Shown: in pieces, positions 34,701 through 41,500 of the stretch
Numbering within the stretch: the stretch's first letter is position 1
Layout of the letters: each line of letters starts with the position of its first letter
Origin: Dipteris shenzhenensis
Taxonomy: Eukaryota > Polypodiophyta > Polypodiopsida > Gleicheniales
DNA: 64,000 bases
Reading direction: 5' to 3' (one strand)
Assembly: GCA_047967505.1 (NCBI GenBank)
Contig: CM106540.1
Position numbers and translations under genes: made by a program
The notes under the pieces: model-generated
Database searches by the model: none
What the model was told of the DNA's origin: nothing
Seen by the model: only the letters and a program-made list of their open reading frames with translations

Positions 34701-37448
34701 AGAGTGCTCTCTGGTTGCGCGTTCAAGATGATGCACTCTATGGGTAAGTTCCTAAAACGTAGTTGTCTCAGCAAAAAGCTATGCAAGATAGACACACACT
34801 TTCTTTTTTTTGGTAAGAATAGACACACACAGACACAATATTGCCTGTTATAGGCTGTAACTACACCCATATCTCAATGGGCTCATCTATTAGAGTATAG
34901 CATCTCATGGTGAGCGAGTGGGTGTGCCAGCTCGGAGTAAGGTGTAGGAATAGGATAGTTTAGGGCCTTATCAAGGCAAGCTGGCAGGGATCAAAAGACC
35001 CTGGGTACAAGACTAGTTTGGCCCGGGGTACAGGTCGTGGTGGGTACCACATATCAGTATACCCCACAGGGAACTCAATGCAGACTAGCATGGGAAATCA
35101 CAGCTGAGGACATCTCACCTGCTGTTCGAGGTAGCATTGTGGTTCGAGGATCCAGGCAATTTGGTGCTCCCTCCGAGGTGAATCCACTAGGTGCGCTGCT
35201 GGAGGCTCCATGGTTGCATCTTCATCAGCTTGCTTCTTCAGATTATTGTGCTCCTTGGGCTGCAGAGAGGGTATTACATTATGGCATCTGTAGAGAGTGA
35301 GGGCTTCTTTGTGGTGTGCCTGCCCGGAGTAAGGTATAGAAATAGGCCAGTTTAGGGCCAGATCAAGGCAAGCTGGCAGGGGCCAAAAGCCCTGGGTAAT
35401 GGCTGGGTAGGGAATCAGTTTGGGCTCCCTGTTGGGTTAACCTGACCCAACCGACCCTGGGATAGGGCCGACCAGCTGTTGGGGGCAATATAAGGCCCCC
35501 TCCTCCACCACACTCGGCAGTCCAGCATTCTCCTCCTCACTTTGTTCAGCCTCTTGGCTGTGAATTGCATCCCTGATCTGGATATAAGCCTATTCTCTCT
35601 CTTTCTCTCTCTCACACATGCACGCACATGCACCACTCTCACATTGTCACCCTAGGAAAGGTCAGCATAGAGCCTCTTAGGTCTTTGGTGTGTAACCTTG
35701 CTCTAATTTAGGTATACAATTTGAAGGATGTTAACATCTGCCAGGGCCCACCACATGCACTAGGTCCAATATGGCAACCCCTGAAAAGCTGTTGACCACG
35801 TCTATACTCATTGAACAAGCATTTCAGCTGGATTTCTTGCGGTAGTGAATCTTATTTCTGGTAGATGCTGAAGACGTCACAGTTTTTGCTGCAGATCTCT
35901 GATTTTCTCTGCCTTGAAAGCTATGATGAACGCAAAAACATGCACAACAATTTTCGAATGGTTTATGCATAAGCACATCAGGAACATTTAGCCGCAATCA
36001 AAGGACTCCACAGAAAGGTATCTGCATACCTCAACATTTGCGCCCCTGTGATAGTCCATCGTAAGGGTTTCTGCTGTTCTTTTCCCTTCATCGTAGCAAC
36101 TTCTGACCCCTGTTAACAGAAATGCTGCAACTATCAGAACAGAAAATACCATAAACGCTCTCAACACACATACATTCCAACAAACTATACAGAATTCTTT
36201 AAAATAGTATATACGTTTGTAAGACTTACAAATTCCGATCTAAAGTCCAGATCCTTGTTAAATAAACCTAGAAACATTGAATAAATCAAAGAAAGCACAA
36301 AAAGTACCTATTGGATTAACATTGCCCCAGTATGTCTCTGTTTGGGGATGTTCAAGAGGATCTCCATATACTTCACTTGTGCTAGTGAGCAAAAAACGAG
36401 CACCCACTCGCTTTGCAAGCCCAAGCATATTCAGTGTTCCCACAACATTTGTCTTGTAGTTACGAATCAAGGATTCTGCAAGCTTACTAAAAGCACGACA
36501 AAACTCGCTTGTAAGATTGCTCATAGGCACGTTCAAAAACATATTTAACATCTAGGAAGATGTTAAAGCTAAGAAAACAACAAATATGGTTCATCCTTTA
36601 AATGCAAATCAAACCACTCAAGATCCTTAAAGAAGCGTTTAATTGGTGGAAGGGCCCCAATAAGTACTGTGCGCAGAAAAATTGATGGGCAATCAAGACT
36701 CAGCAGAGCAACTTCTTTCCCGTGGCTCAGCTCAAAGCATCTGAATTCTCCTAGCAGAAAAGCCCACAATACTTTACAGATCTGACTTCAGGCACCTCAA
36801 TTTCCCTACGGTAGATTAAAGAAGGCGATGAGAGGATATAATAGTCTTCACAGGATTGTGTTTGTAGTGGACAGGTGACGCAGGGCATGCAAGATGATAG
36901 ATCTGGTCAACCTCCAGCAATAACGGCTCCACCACGTCATGACGAATAAGTTCAAACTGTGGATTTCCGAAATGATGCATGACATTCTCTTTCCGCCCAG
37001 TGAAAAAATTGTCAACCACGATCACAGTGTCTCCACGGGCAATAAGCCTATCAACAAGGTGGCTGCCAACGAACCCTGCACCACCAGTAACTACCACTCG
37101 TAAAGGTTTACGTTTCAAACCAAGGGGGATCTTGGCGCCTGGACTTACGAGACTCCCCATGTGCCTTGCGACTGTAACTGGTCTCTCCATGGACATTCGG
37201 TGTTTAACAGGAATTGGCTCAAGGTAACTGCTCTTAGGATGATGATCAAAGTGCAGGAGCCGAGGCTGAAGAACGAAAATGGAGGAGGCAACCAGCATGC
37301 CGATGAAAACGAAAACCAGGCGCTGCTCCCGCAGCAAATAATCCAGAGCTTTAGACCAAGGCCAGGACTTGTTGGGCTTTGGAAAGTACATATCGACAGG
37401 CACTTGGCTTTCGGGACGCCTGTGATTCAAGTTCGTCTGGTTCAACAT
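15512..37448 (-). CDS. UXS: UDP-glucuronic acid decarboxylase (UDP-xylose synthase), membrane-anchored, 7 coding exons
   Basis: Joining 37448-36840, 36455-36308, 36109-36030, 32346-32263, 32128-32054, 15951-15859 and 15733-15512 gives 436 residues plus a stop, close to plant type II UXS lengths. The family converts UDP-glucuronate to UDP-xylose with NAD, feeding xylan, xyloglucan and glycoprotein synthesis in the Golgi. Residues 1-42 are a basic cytosolic tail and 43-61 a hydrophobic anchor ([17 protein letters not shown]). [10 protein letters not shown] (121-130) is the Rossmann NAD-binding loop, TSTSEVYG (227-234) the catalytic Ser/Thr region, and Y258-xxx-K262 (YDEGK) the SDR catalytic pair. 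[10 protein letters not shown], the [18 protein letters not shown] segment and [11 protein letters not shown] are UXS signatures. An in-frame TGA upstream supports the ATG at 37448. Every junction preserves frame (phases 0,1,0,0,0,0). No disabling change is visible, so the gene is probably functional despite a 16.1-kb intron. Which paralogue it is cannot be settled here. Confidence 0.95.
15859..15951 (-). CDS. UXS: UXS coding exon 6 (31 residues)
   Basis: 93 bp, phase 0, acceptor CTGAAG|GTT and donor GAG|GTGGGT. It encodes [20 protein letters not shown] followed by [11 protein letters not shown], the conserved C-terminal UXS block. Confidence 0.93.
15960..17450. other. Unassigned left part of UXS intron 5
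   Basis: No conserved protein is recognisable on either strand. It should hold the lost 3' half of the copia element, but no reverse transcriptase or 3' LTR motifs are seen. Short repeated phrases (GGCATGGGTTTCAT and CTTGTTGAA, near 16245 and 16285) are present. Confidence 0.4.
19112..19789 (-). pseudogene. copia gag segment (fragment of the element at 17460-20114)
   Basis: One frame from MMATGSSSS, interrupted by stops near 19531, 19440 and 19395, then continuing as [14 protein letters not shown] and [20 protein letters not shown]. The latter is the UBN2-type gag region. The frame is preserved across the stops, so they are point changes rather than indels. Confidence 0.8.
19847..19860 (-). 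other. Primer binding site of the copia element
   Basis: TGGTATCAGAGTCC read on the minus strand matches the initiator-methionine tRNA 3' end used by plant LTR retrotransposons. It sits directly after a sequence ending ...TTTAACA, which defines the inner LTR edge at 19861. Confidence 0.8.
20120..21115 (-). mobile_element. Penelope-like retroelement, N-terminal half, truncated
   Basis: The 222-codon ORF at 20910-20242 carries Penelope-like (PLE) marks in order: a Cys-rich [11 protein letters not shown] followed by [19 protein letters not shown] and a FMKGMKFRL segment; then [20 protein letters not shown] with FY, equivalent to the (A/V)DK...NN.V.IC..YY block before the reverse-transcriptase palm. 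After one frameshift comes [18 protein letters not shown] (about 20185-20130), the LPxxYxLPKxHKNP-type motif of PLE reverse transcriptases. The palm catalytic motif and the GIY-YIG endonuclease are missing because the copia LTR begins right after this point. A further ORF at 21115-20897 in another frame may be its upstream part. PLEs are known in animals and have been reported in conifers. The copy is dead. Confidence 0.75.
21120..22903 (-). mobile_element. Decayed Ty1/copia fragment (second copy) with gag
   Basis: At 21440-21303 the minus strand reads [18 protein letters not shown], then [20 protein letters not shown]. This is the UBN2 gag block of copia elements, where A-NTPKEAW precedes a K-YGT-ARKIQL motif. 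A primer-site-like TGGTATTAGAGCC lies at 22902-22890. The 1.4 kb between the site and the gag block is longer than usual and full of stops, so the two may belong to different insertions. No polymerase is recognisable. Confidence 0.55.
22950..23852. other. Unassigned intron sequence left of the gypsy element
   Basis: No conserved coding trace. GCCAACCCTATTCCAACACA is tandemly repeated around 23740-23785. The last five bases (TACTA, 23848-23852) are the target-site duplication of the adjacent gypsy insertion. Confidence 0.5.
23848..23852. other. Target-site duplication TACTA (left)
   Basis: TACTA immediately precedes the left LTR and follows the right LTR at 31344-31348. A 5-bp duplication is standard for Ty3/gypsy integrases. 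Its perfect match means the two LTRs still belong to one original insertion event. Confidence 0.95.
23853..24280 (+). repeat. 5' LTR of the gypsy chromovirus
   Basis: 428 bp, TG...CA ends. It contains a TATA-like CTCTATATAAGAGAGG about 120 bp before its end, presumably the element promoter, and CTTTCGACGGGACACTTGCC-type short internal repeats. Polyadenylation would occur in the 3' copy. Confidence 0.96.
24282..24293 (+). other. Primer binding site (tRNA-iMet)
   Basis: TGGTATCAGAGC starts two bases after the LTR end. It is complementary to the 3' end of plant initiator methionine tRNA and would prime minus-strand DNA synthesis. Confidence 0.95.
24294..25585 (+). other. Untranslated leader of the gypsy element
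   Basis: About 1.3 kb without a credible ORF. The first part repeats GGGACACACC/GGGTCACACC words that also occur in the LTR. The middle (24966-25133) holds five copies of the palindrome CCGTACGG. The right part is C-rich with repeated CCAGCC. Leaders like this carry dimerisation and packaging signals in related elements; that role is only inferred here. Confidence 0.6.
25586..26230 (+). pseudogene. Proline-rich ORF upstream of gag in the gypsy element
   Basis: Frame opening [15 protein letters not shown] at 25586 and remaining readable to the TAG at 26228-26230, broken only by TAG stops at 25793-25795 and 25940-25942. About 210 codons, very rich in Pro, Ser and Tyr (for example [19 protein letters not shown]). 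Its final stop overlaps the gag start: ATGGTACAAACTAG contains both. It may be a separate ORF, or an N-terminal extension of Gag separated by a frameshift. No domain is recognised. Confidence 0.5.
26217..27370 (+). pseudogene. gypsy gag (capsid, nucleocapsid), broken
   Basis: Starts [12 protein letters not shown] at 26217, a start seen in many plant gypsy Gags. A frameshift near 26365 moves to the main pol frame. The capsid domain follows, with [37 protein letters not shown] and [16 protein letters not shown]. Stops interrupt it at 26783-26785 (TAG) and 27083-27085 (TAA). The nucleocapsid knuckle [13 protein letters not shown] (CX2CX3HX4C) lies near 27310-27350. Gag would form the cytoplasmic particle in which reverse transcription occurs. 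Confidence 0.85.
27371..30859 (+). pseudogene. gypsy pol: protease, RT, RNase H, integrase, chromodomain, broken
   Basis: Continues in the gag frame. Protease: [15 protein letters not shown] (DSG at 27554-27562). [48 protein letters not shown] and the catalytic YLDD at 28571-28582. RNase [18 protein letters not shown] and [18 protein letters not shown]. Integrase: zinc-binding HPG...[10 protein letters not shown] (29600-29730), core MDFITTLP ... [11 protein letters not shown] ... [18 protein letters not shown] (29800-30120). C-terminus: FHISWLKTY, then a chromodomain from PERILDHRQ to the [13 protein letters not shown] segment (30690-30830). In-frame stops: 27713 TAA, 29429 TAA, 30158 TAG, 30281 TAA; final TGA 30857-30859. 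No frameshift is needed across pol. Confidence 0.93.
30903..30915 (+). other. Polypurine tract
   Basis: GAGTGGGAGGGGA directly abuts the 3' LTR start, the position of the plus-strand DNA primer in LTR retroelements. It is purine-only apart from one T. Confidence 0.85.
30916..31343 (+). repeat. 3' LTR of the gypsy chromovirus
   Basis: 428 bp, same ends as the left LTR, nine substitutions and no indels relative to it. It is followed by the target duplication TACTA at 31344-31348. Confidence 0.96.
31382..31745 (+). repeat. Three (CT)n arrays with a duplicated 75-80-bp spacer
   Basis: CT runs at 31382-31428, 31499-31541 and 31707-31745. Before the second and the third run lies the same spacer, TTGATTCCTAGG(A/G)AT... 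through CTCCTTGGCATTGTTGCTAC (31428-31498 and 31636-31706). The array therefore grew by duplication of a spacer plus CT module. Reading frames of Arg-Glu or Leu-Ser repeats here are not genes. Confidence 0.95.
32054..32128 (-). CDS. UXS: UXS coding exon 5 (25 residues)
   Basis: 75 bp, phase 0, acceptor TGACCAG|GCC and donor CTT|GTAATA. It encodes [20 protein letters not shown] followed by FVSDL. A 134-bp intron separates it from exon 4. The next intron is the 16.1-kb one. Confidence 0.93.
32263..32346 (-). CDS. UXS: UXS coding exon 4 (28 residues)
   Basis: 84 bp, phase 0 at both ends, acceptor CAACAG|GTT and donor CAG|GTCCCA. It encodes [14 protein letters not shown] followed by [14 protein letters not shown], the UXS segment lining the UDP-sugar site. 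The Cys after GPRM replaces a residue that is commonly Asn or His in other plant UXS proteins, an apparently mild change. Confidence 0.93.
33640..33720. repeat. Inverted and direct CTGGCCAGTC-type repeats
   Basis: CAGACTGGTCGGCCAGTCTG forms an 8-bp stem around a 4-nt loop. Nearby GACTGGCCAGTCAGCCAGTC repeats the same word in both orientations. It could fold as a cruciform or RNA hairpin in the UXS pre-mRNA. No function is shown. Confidence 0.6.
34921..35398. repeat. Direct repeat pair, 86 bp, offset 392 bp
   Basis: GGTGTGCCAGCTCGGAGTAA at 34921-35007 recurs as GGTGTGCCTGCCCGGAGTAA at 35313-35398. Both continue through TTTAGGGCC, ATCAAGGCAAGCTGGCAGGG and end CCCTGGGTA. The copies show roughly 10-15% difference by eye. 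They may be internal repeats of one inserted element. Confidence 0.8.
36030..36109 (-). CDS. UXS: UXS coding exon 3 (Gly253 to Glu279)
   Basis: 80 bp after the acceptor GTTAACAG. It encodes [20 protein letters not shown] and the following RGANVE, including the catalytic Tyr and Lys of the YxxxK motif. The donor is GAG|GTATGC. Its 27 codons are split across overlapping frames, so ordinary ORF finding misses it. Confidence 0.92.
36308..36455 (-). CDS. UXS: UXS coding exon 2 (residues 204-252 plus one base)
   Basis: 148 bp, starting [20 protein letters not shown] and including the catalytic TSTSEVYG segment. It ends NPI with the first base of a Gly codon (phase 1). The donor is ATAG|GTACTT. The acceptor side is the AC end of the U12-type intron. 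Confidence 0.93.
36456..36839 (-). other. UXS intron 1: U12-type AT-AC intron (384 bp)
   Basis: On the gene strand the intron starts ATATCCTCTC, matching the U12 AT-AC donor ATATCCTY. It ends TCCTTGATTCGTAACTAC before AAG. TCCTTGAT fits the U12 branch-site consensus TCCTTRAY, and its branch A lies 11 nt before the intron end, in the favoured range. The join KTI|KTN is phase 0 and matches family protein order. No GT-AG alternative keeps the reading frame here. Confidence 0.85.
36840..37448 (-). CDS. UXS: UXS coding exon 1 (residues 1-203)
   Basis: Encodes the cytosolic tail, membrane anchor, stem and Rossmann NAD-binding part, ending NPVKTI. The exon ends at 36840 in ATT, immediately before ATATCCTCTC. 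There is no GT near this boundary. In the family this peptide continues directly with KTN, which is how exon 2 begins. Confidence 0.93.
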
Positions 37449-38100
37449 CTCATTTGCTGGCAGATCGGATCTAATTCAAAACTGTGAGTGTGTTACTATC
37501 TTTGATCTATGAGAAGCTGACAGGGTCAAGGCTGGAATCGAAGAGCGAAGCGAGCGATGAAGCTGTGATTGTAGCCGGGCGCAGTACAAGAATGCGGCCT
37601 ATGAAGCAAAGAAAAGGTGACGGCCCGCTGCCGCAGATGCAGGACACGAATTTTGCGCGCTCCGTATGGCAAACAGGTGTCGTCCGGGATGCGACGAGGA
37701 GAGAATCTCTGCACACAGTGAGAGAGGAAAGATGAGTCTTTTCTTGGACCTTGGATTGATCGAATGCCCAGCAGACGTTGCGTGCGGTGCTGGCCGCGAA
37801 GACACAGAGACAGAAAAGGTGGCGCTGTGGCTGTCCGTTCTTACCAGCAGCGGTGCGCTTTTGGAGGTCGTTCCGGCGCTGATGGATGATGGGTTGTGCC
37901 AAACCGGCGTAGGAGCAGGTGCGTGGGCGGCCCCGCACGTCCACGCTTCAACCCACGTCCACCACGCTTGCGCCCACAAAACAGAGAGGCGAGACTGACT
38001 GGTGTAGTCTCCTAGGCGGCGCAACGCACTCCCAGTCGCTGGCTGAGGAAGGAGCGAGGGAGGGAGGGATTGAGGCAACGCAGGCAAAGAGCGAGATGAT

Positions 38101-38129
38101 GAGGAGGAGGAGGAGGAGGAGGAGGAGGA
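38101..38129 (+). repeat. (GAG)n trinucleotide array
   Basis: About ten GAG/AGG units upstream of UXS. On the gene strand this reads CTC/TCC, typical of pyrimidine-rich 5'UTR or core-promoter tracts in plants. ORFs through it read polyserine or polyarginine and are not genes. Confidence 0.95.
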
Positions 38130-38194
38130 CGTGGGGAAGGTGGAAGCTAAGCTGGGTGATGCTAGTAAGGAAGTATCTCCCTTCCTTCCACATC

Positions 38195-38240
38195 GGGATG
38201 GGGATGGGGATGGGGATGGGGATGGGGCGCATGGGGATGG
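38195..38240 (+). repeat. (GGGGAT)n hexamer array, G-quadruplex-prone
   Basis: Six or more runs of three or four G, spaced mostly by AT, on the plus strand, which is the template strand for UXS. The arrangement satisfies the usual four-G-tract rule with loops of 2 nt. It lies about 750 bp upstream of the UXS start codon. Confidence 0.9.
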
Positions 38241-38569
38241 AGATGAAACTGCTCTCTCCCCCCCTCTCTCTCTCTCGACTCTCTTGACTTTCTTTGCAAA
38301 ACCGACCATTCCCTCGAAACCCCCTCCCCTCACGCAACCCCCCCTCTCAACCTCCAAGCATCACCACCTTCACTAACACCAAGTGAATGGCATTCATTCA
38401 TCAAGCCTCCCTCCGCGGAGAGAGTTATGTTGAAGAAGAAGAAGAAGAAGGTGGAGGAGCGCATCATGGGAGGAGGAAGGGGAGCAAGGGACACCCTCAA
38501 ACCTCTATCTAGGCAGGCAGGATCCTTGGCCAAAGCTATGTTAGAGAACCCCAAGTAAAGCTCCACCAT

Positions 38570-41500
38570 AAATTCACACCAATCTCAAAAAATGAAAATG
38601 CTAATTTCACTTCTCTAAACCCAAAATCTCCAATTACACCTCCCCCAGGCCAACCCAAAAATACAACACCTATTTTATAATACAAAACTTCACAAAGTCC
38701 TTACAATGTTTAACAAAACAACCCTATGGAGTTGCACATAGCCCACTCAAACTAACCATGCAAGCAACCTTGACTTGATAGCACATATTATACAATAGAT
38801 GACATAATAAAGAATCACAAGTTTGCAACATTCCAAGATCCAACCCAACAAGAAGTCATTTTCCCATCCCATGTGCTAGCAACACTAGTTTTCAACAAAT
38901 AACTTACTTAAATCACTATTGTAAGCTTTAAATATCTATATTATATATTTACTACTATCTATGTGATATTAAGTGATTGCTTCATGTCACTACATCAAGA
39001 TCTAAAACAAGAAGAACCTTATAAAGCTACTTTGTCGGCAAAGCTTAATTTTCTATTGTAGAGGCTCATTGTATGCAACTAGCCAATTAGAACAAGGCTA
39101 GCTAAGTGGAATCCGAGTTTCTCTCCCCTTTGCCCTATATGCAAGTAGGCCCTATGGTTAAGGTTGATTAAGCCCTTCCTAAGGCGGTGGCGCAGGTGGT
39201 GTTCCAAAAGCTGCTCGGTTGCCCCCAAGCAACTATATACAGGGGAGGGAGGGGATATGTTTGAGCTAGAGAGAGAGGGTGTCTAAATAGTGGGGAGAGG
39301 GAGGAAGAGTGGAGGCGGTGGGAGGAAGAGTGGGAAAGGGCTAAGGAGTAGAGAGGGAGGAAGAGTGGACAGTGGTGGAGAGGGAAGAAGACTGGAGAGC
39401 GAGAGAGACCAGAGGGAGGGAGGTGGAGGAGAGTGATCGAGGGAGGGAGAGGCTGAGAGAAATCCAATGGTGAGGGAGCAGAGGCAAAGCGGCACGGAGA
39501 GGCAAGGTAGGGAAGAAATTAAAGTGATAGCATAGGTTAATTGCGGTTGAAAGGGTGCCACGCCCATCCTTTGCCTCTCTCCCTCCCCATCTCTCCCTCC
39601 TCAGCCCATTAGTAATTTTCTATAGAAAATTAGGAATCTTTTGCAGTTGATTCAGGTTGAAGATTGCTAGCTATGAATTTTTGAAGATGCAAGTACAAGA
39701 GGGAGACTCTCATGCATTTGTTTGGAAGTCAAGAAATGTTTGGTTGAAGATTCATAAGTGGTTGGAACCTTCTCCATCTTCATACAGCCATCATGGAGGG
39801 CTATCATTTTGGGTGATAAAGGCAAGTTGAACTAAGTATTATATGGAATATGGCAACTAATTAAAGCAATGATCATTATGCATATCTGGGAATGCTATTG
39901 TTTTTAAGAAGGGGCAAAGATCAATTGTGCTACATTAGCAGGTCGTGTTATGAACAAGCATAATCAAGGATAATCAAGCATGTTGGGAAGAGCAATGAGT
40001 TGTTTCATCAACCCTCAATAGTTATGAACTGATGTTTTTCAAGTGATAGCCTTCCTTCATAGGAGACTGTAATTTCTATTTTTATTGTATATTTCCCTCT
40101 TCTTTGGGCTCCTTCTTCACAAAAAAGTAAAAGCCTTGTAAAACAAATTCCATGTATAATGTTCTTTTCCAACCTTCTAAGGTGTCCAAAGTAAAGCATT
40201 TCAAGAAGCCCCATACTCTTATCTGTAACTTTATTGATATTGAGCAATTGAGTCTATAGCACTTTTTAACCTCCTTTTAACCCACTTTTTCCCTCTCCTA
40301 ATTACCCATATACCACACTCATATGACATCACACCTAATGAGCATTAGGTCACCAACTCATATAAAGGATGAAGGTTTTTCCAATCCGCATCTTTTATCA
40401 CAAACAAGATGTAAATGACCTTGGATTACCAAGTCACCAAATGCAAAGCATGTTTCCCACATCAATGTGTACAACAATAATATTTGCATGAAAATACCAA
40501 CCATAAGGTGCTAATAATGCAATTTCAAATTCTTCTTGGTACATTTCCATAAATGCTCATTTTGTTGAATCGATTTCTCCTTTTCACATTTTCTCTACCA
40601 CTATTGCTCCATGAACCTTTGGGCATATTCTACTTGCTCTACTATCCAAATGATGATTTTTTATTAAAAAATCTACCTATTCTACTAACCTCTATTACAA
40701 GTTGATTACATTCTTTATCATAACCTCACCTCTTTGGGCATTATAATGGCCCCTTTCTCTTTGGGGACTGCATCCTCATGTTGCAAATGATTGCTCATGA
40801 CCTTTATGTTCATTGGGTCCTCTTCTACAAACCTATTCCTGCATCAACATATTAGACATACTCTCAAAAGCTATGGGATCTTCCCATTCAACCATTGCAA
40901 TTACAAACTTATCATTGTCCTTGCCAAGAACATTCAAAGCACTCTAGTTTTGTCAACCATTTAGTTAACGTCTTCAAATTGATCCATAAGTTCTTACAAC
41001 ATTAGAAGGTAGTTTGGACCTAATTTCCTATGCACTTTTTGGCCCTGCTAAGGGTCCATGGAGAATACCTCTAATTTTACCCCAATGAAGGTATTGGATC
41101 AAGCTCGCCCTATTAGTTACTTTGTTAGTGTTCAAAATGGCTATTAGTATTAGGTTTGGGCTAATTTAATCTTGCCCTATTTTGTCTCTTGCTTCTTCTT
41201 TATTTGATGTTGGCGGCACTTTTCACATGCTACCCTACAATGCTTTTCGCCTACTACCATACCTCCTCATGCTAGTGGTGAACCACCTTTCTTTTCTCAC
41301 ATGTTGCCCTACCTCCACCTATTGGTAGTTCACAAAGAGAACCTATTGGTAGTTCCCATGCTCTTTGTGCTCCTCTTCATCCTCCATCTTGTGCTATATT
41401 ATGTCTCTATGGGCTTTTGCTGCGAGTTCAATTATTTTCTCAATGTACTATATTATGTCTCTGTGGGCTTTTGCTGCAAGTTCGATTATTTGTGTGTCTA

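Larger units (their letters stand above)
32347..36029 (-). other. UXS intron 3 (3683 bp) with repeat-derived middle
   Basis: GT-AG intron (GTATGC ... CAACAG). Its middle, about 33100-35650, is more GC-rich than its ends and contains repeated phrases, an inverted repeat and a 390-bp-spaced direct repeat. This suggests an inserted non-coding element. No recognisable TE protein is present, and the short ORFs have no homology I recognise. Confidence 0.8.
37449..38560 (-). promoter_or_regulatory. UXS 5'UTR and promoter region (GC-rich, with a likely 5'UTR intron)
   Basis: The kilobase upstream of the ATG is rich in CG dinucleotides, unlike the flanking AT-rich DNA. It carries a GAG array and a GGGGAT array. 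On the gene strand, GCTG|GTAAGAAC near 37845 is a strong donor and CACTCACAG near 37482 a good acceptor, suggesting a 363-bp intron in the 5'UTR. No convincing TATA box was found in the nearest 800 bp. The transcription start is not determinable from sequence alone. Confidence 0.45.

Noticed and set aside
36840-36860. GT-AG alternative for UXS intron 1
   Set aside because: No GT near the end of exon 1 restores the conserved KTI-KTN join. Reading through gives stops and non-family residues, while the AT-AC sites fit exactly.
37599-38357. 252-codon minus-strand ORF upstream of UXS
   Set aside because: It is made of polyserine and Ser-Pro runs from the GAG and GGGGAT arrays, overlaps the predicted 5'UTR/promoter, and has several equally long ORFs on both strands. 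GC-rich composition alone explains its length.
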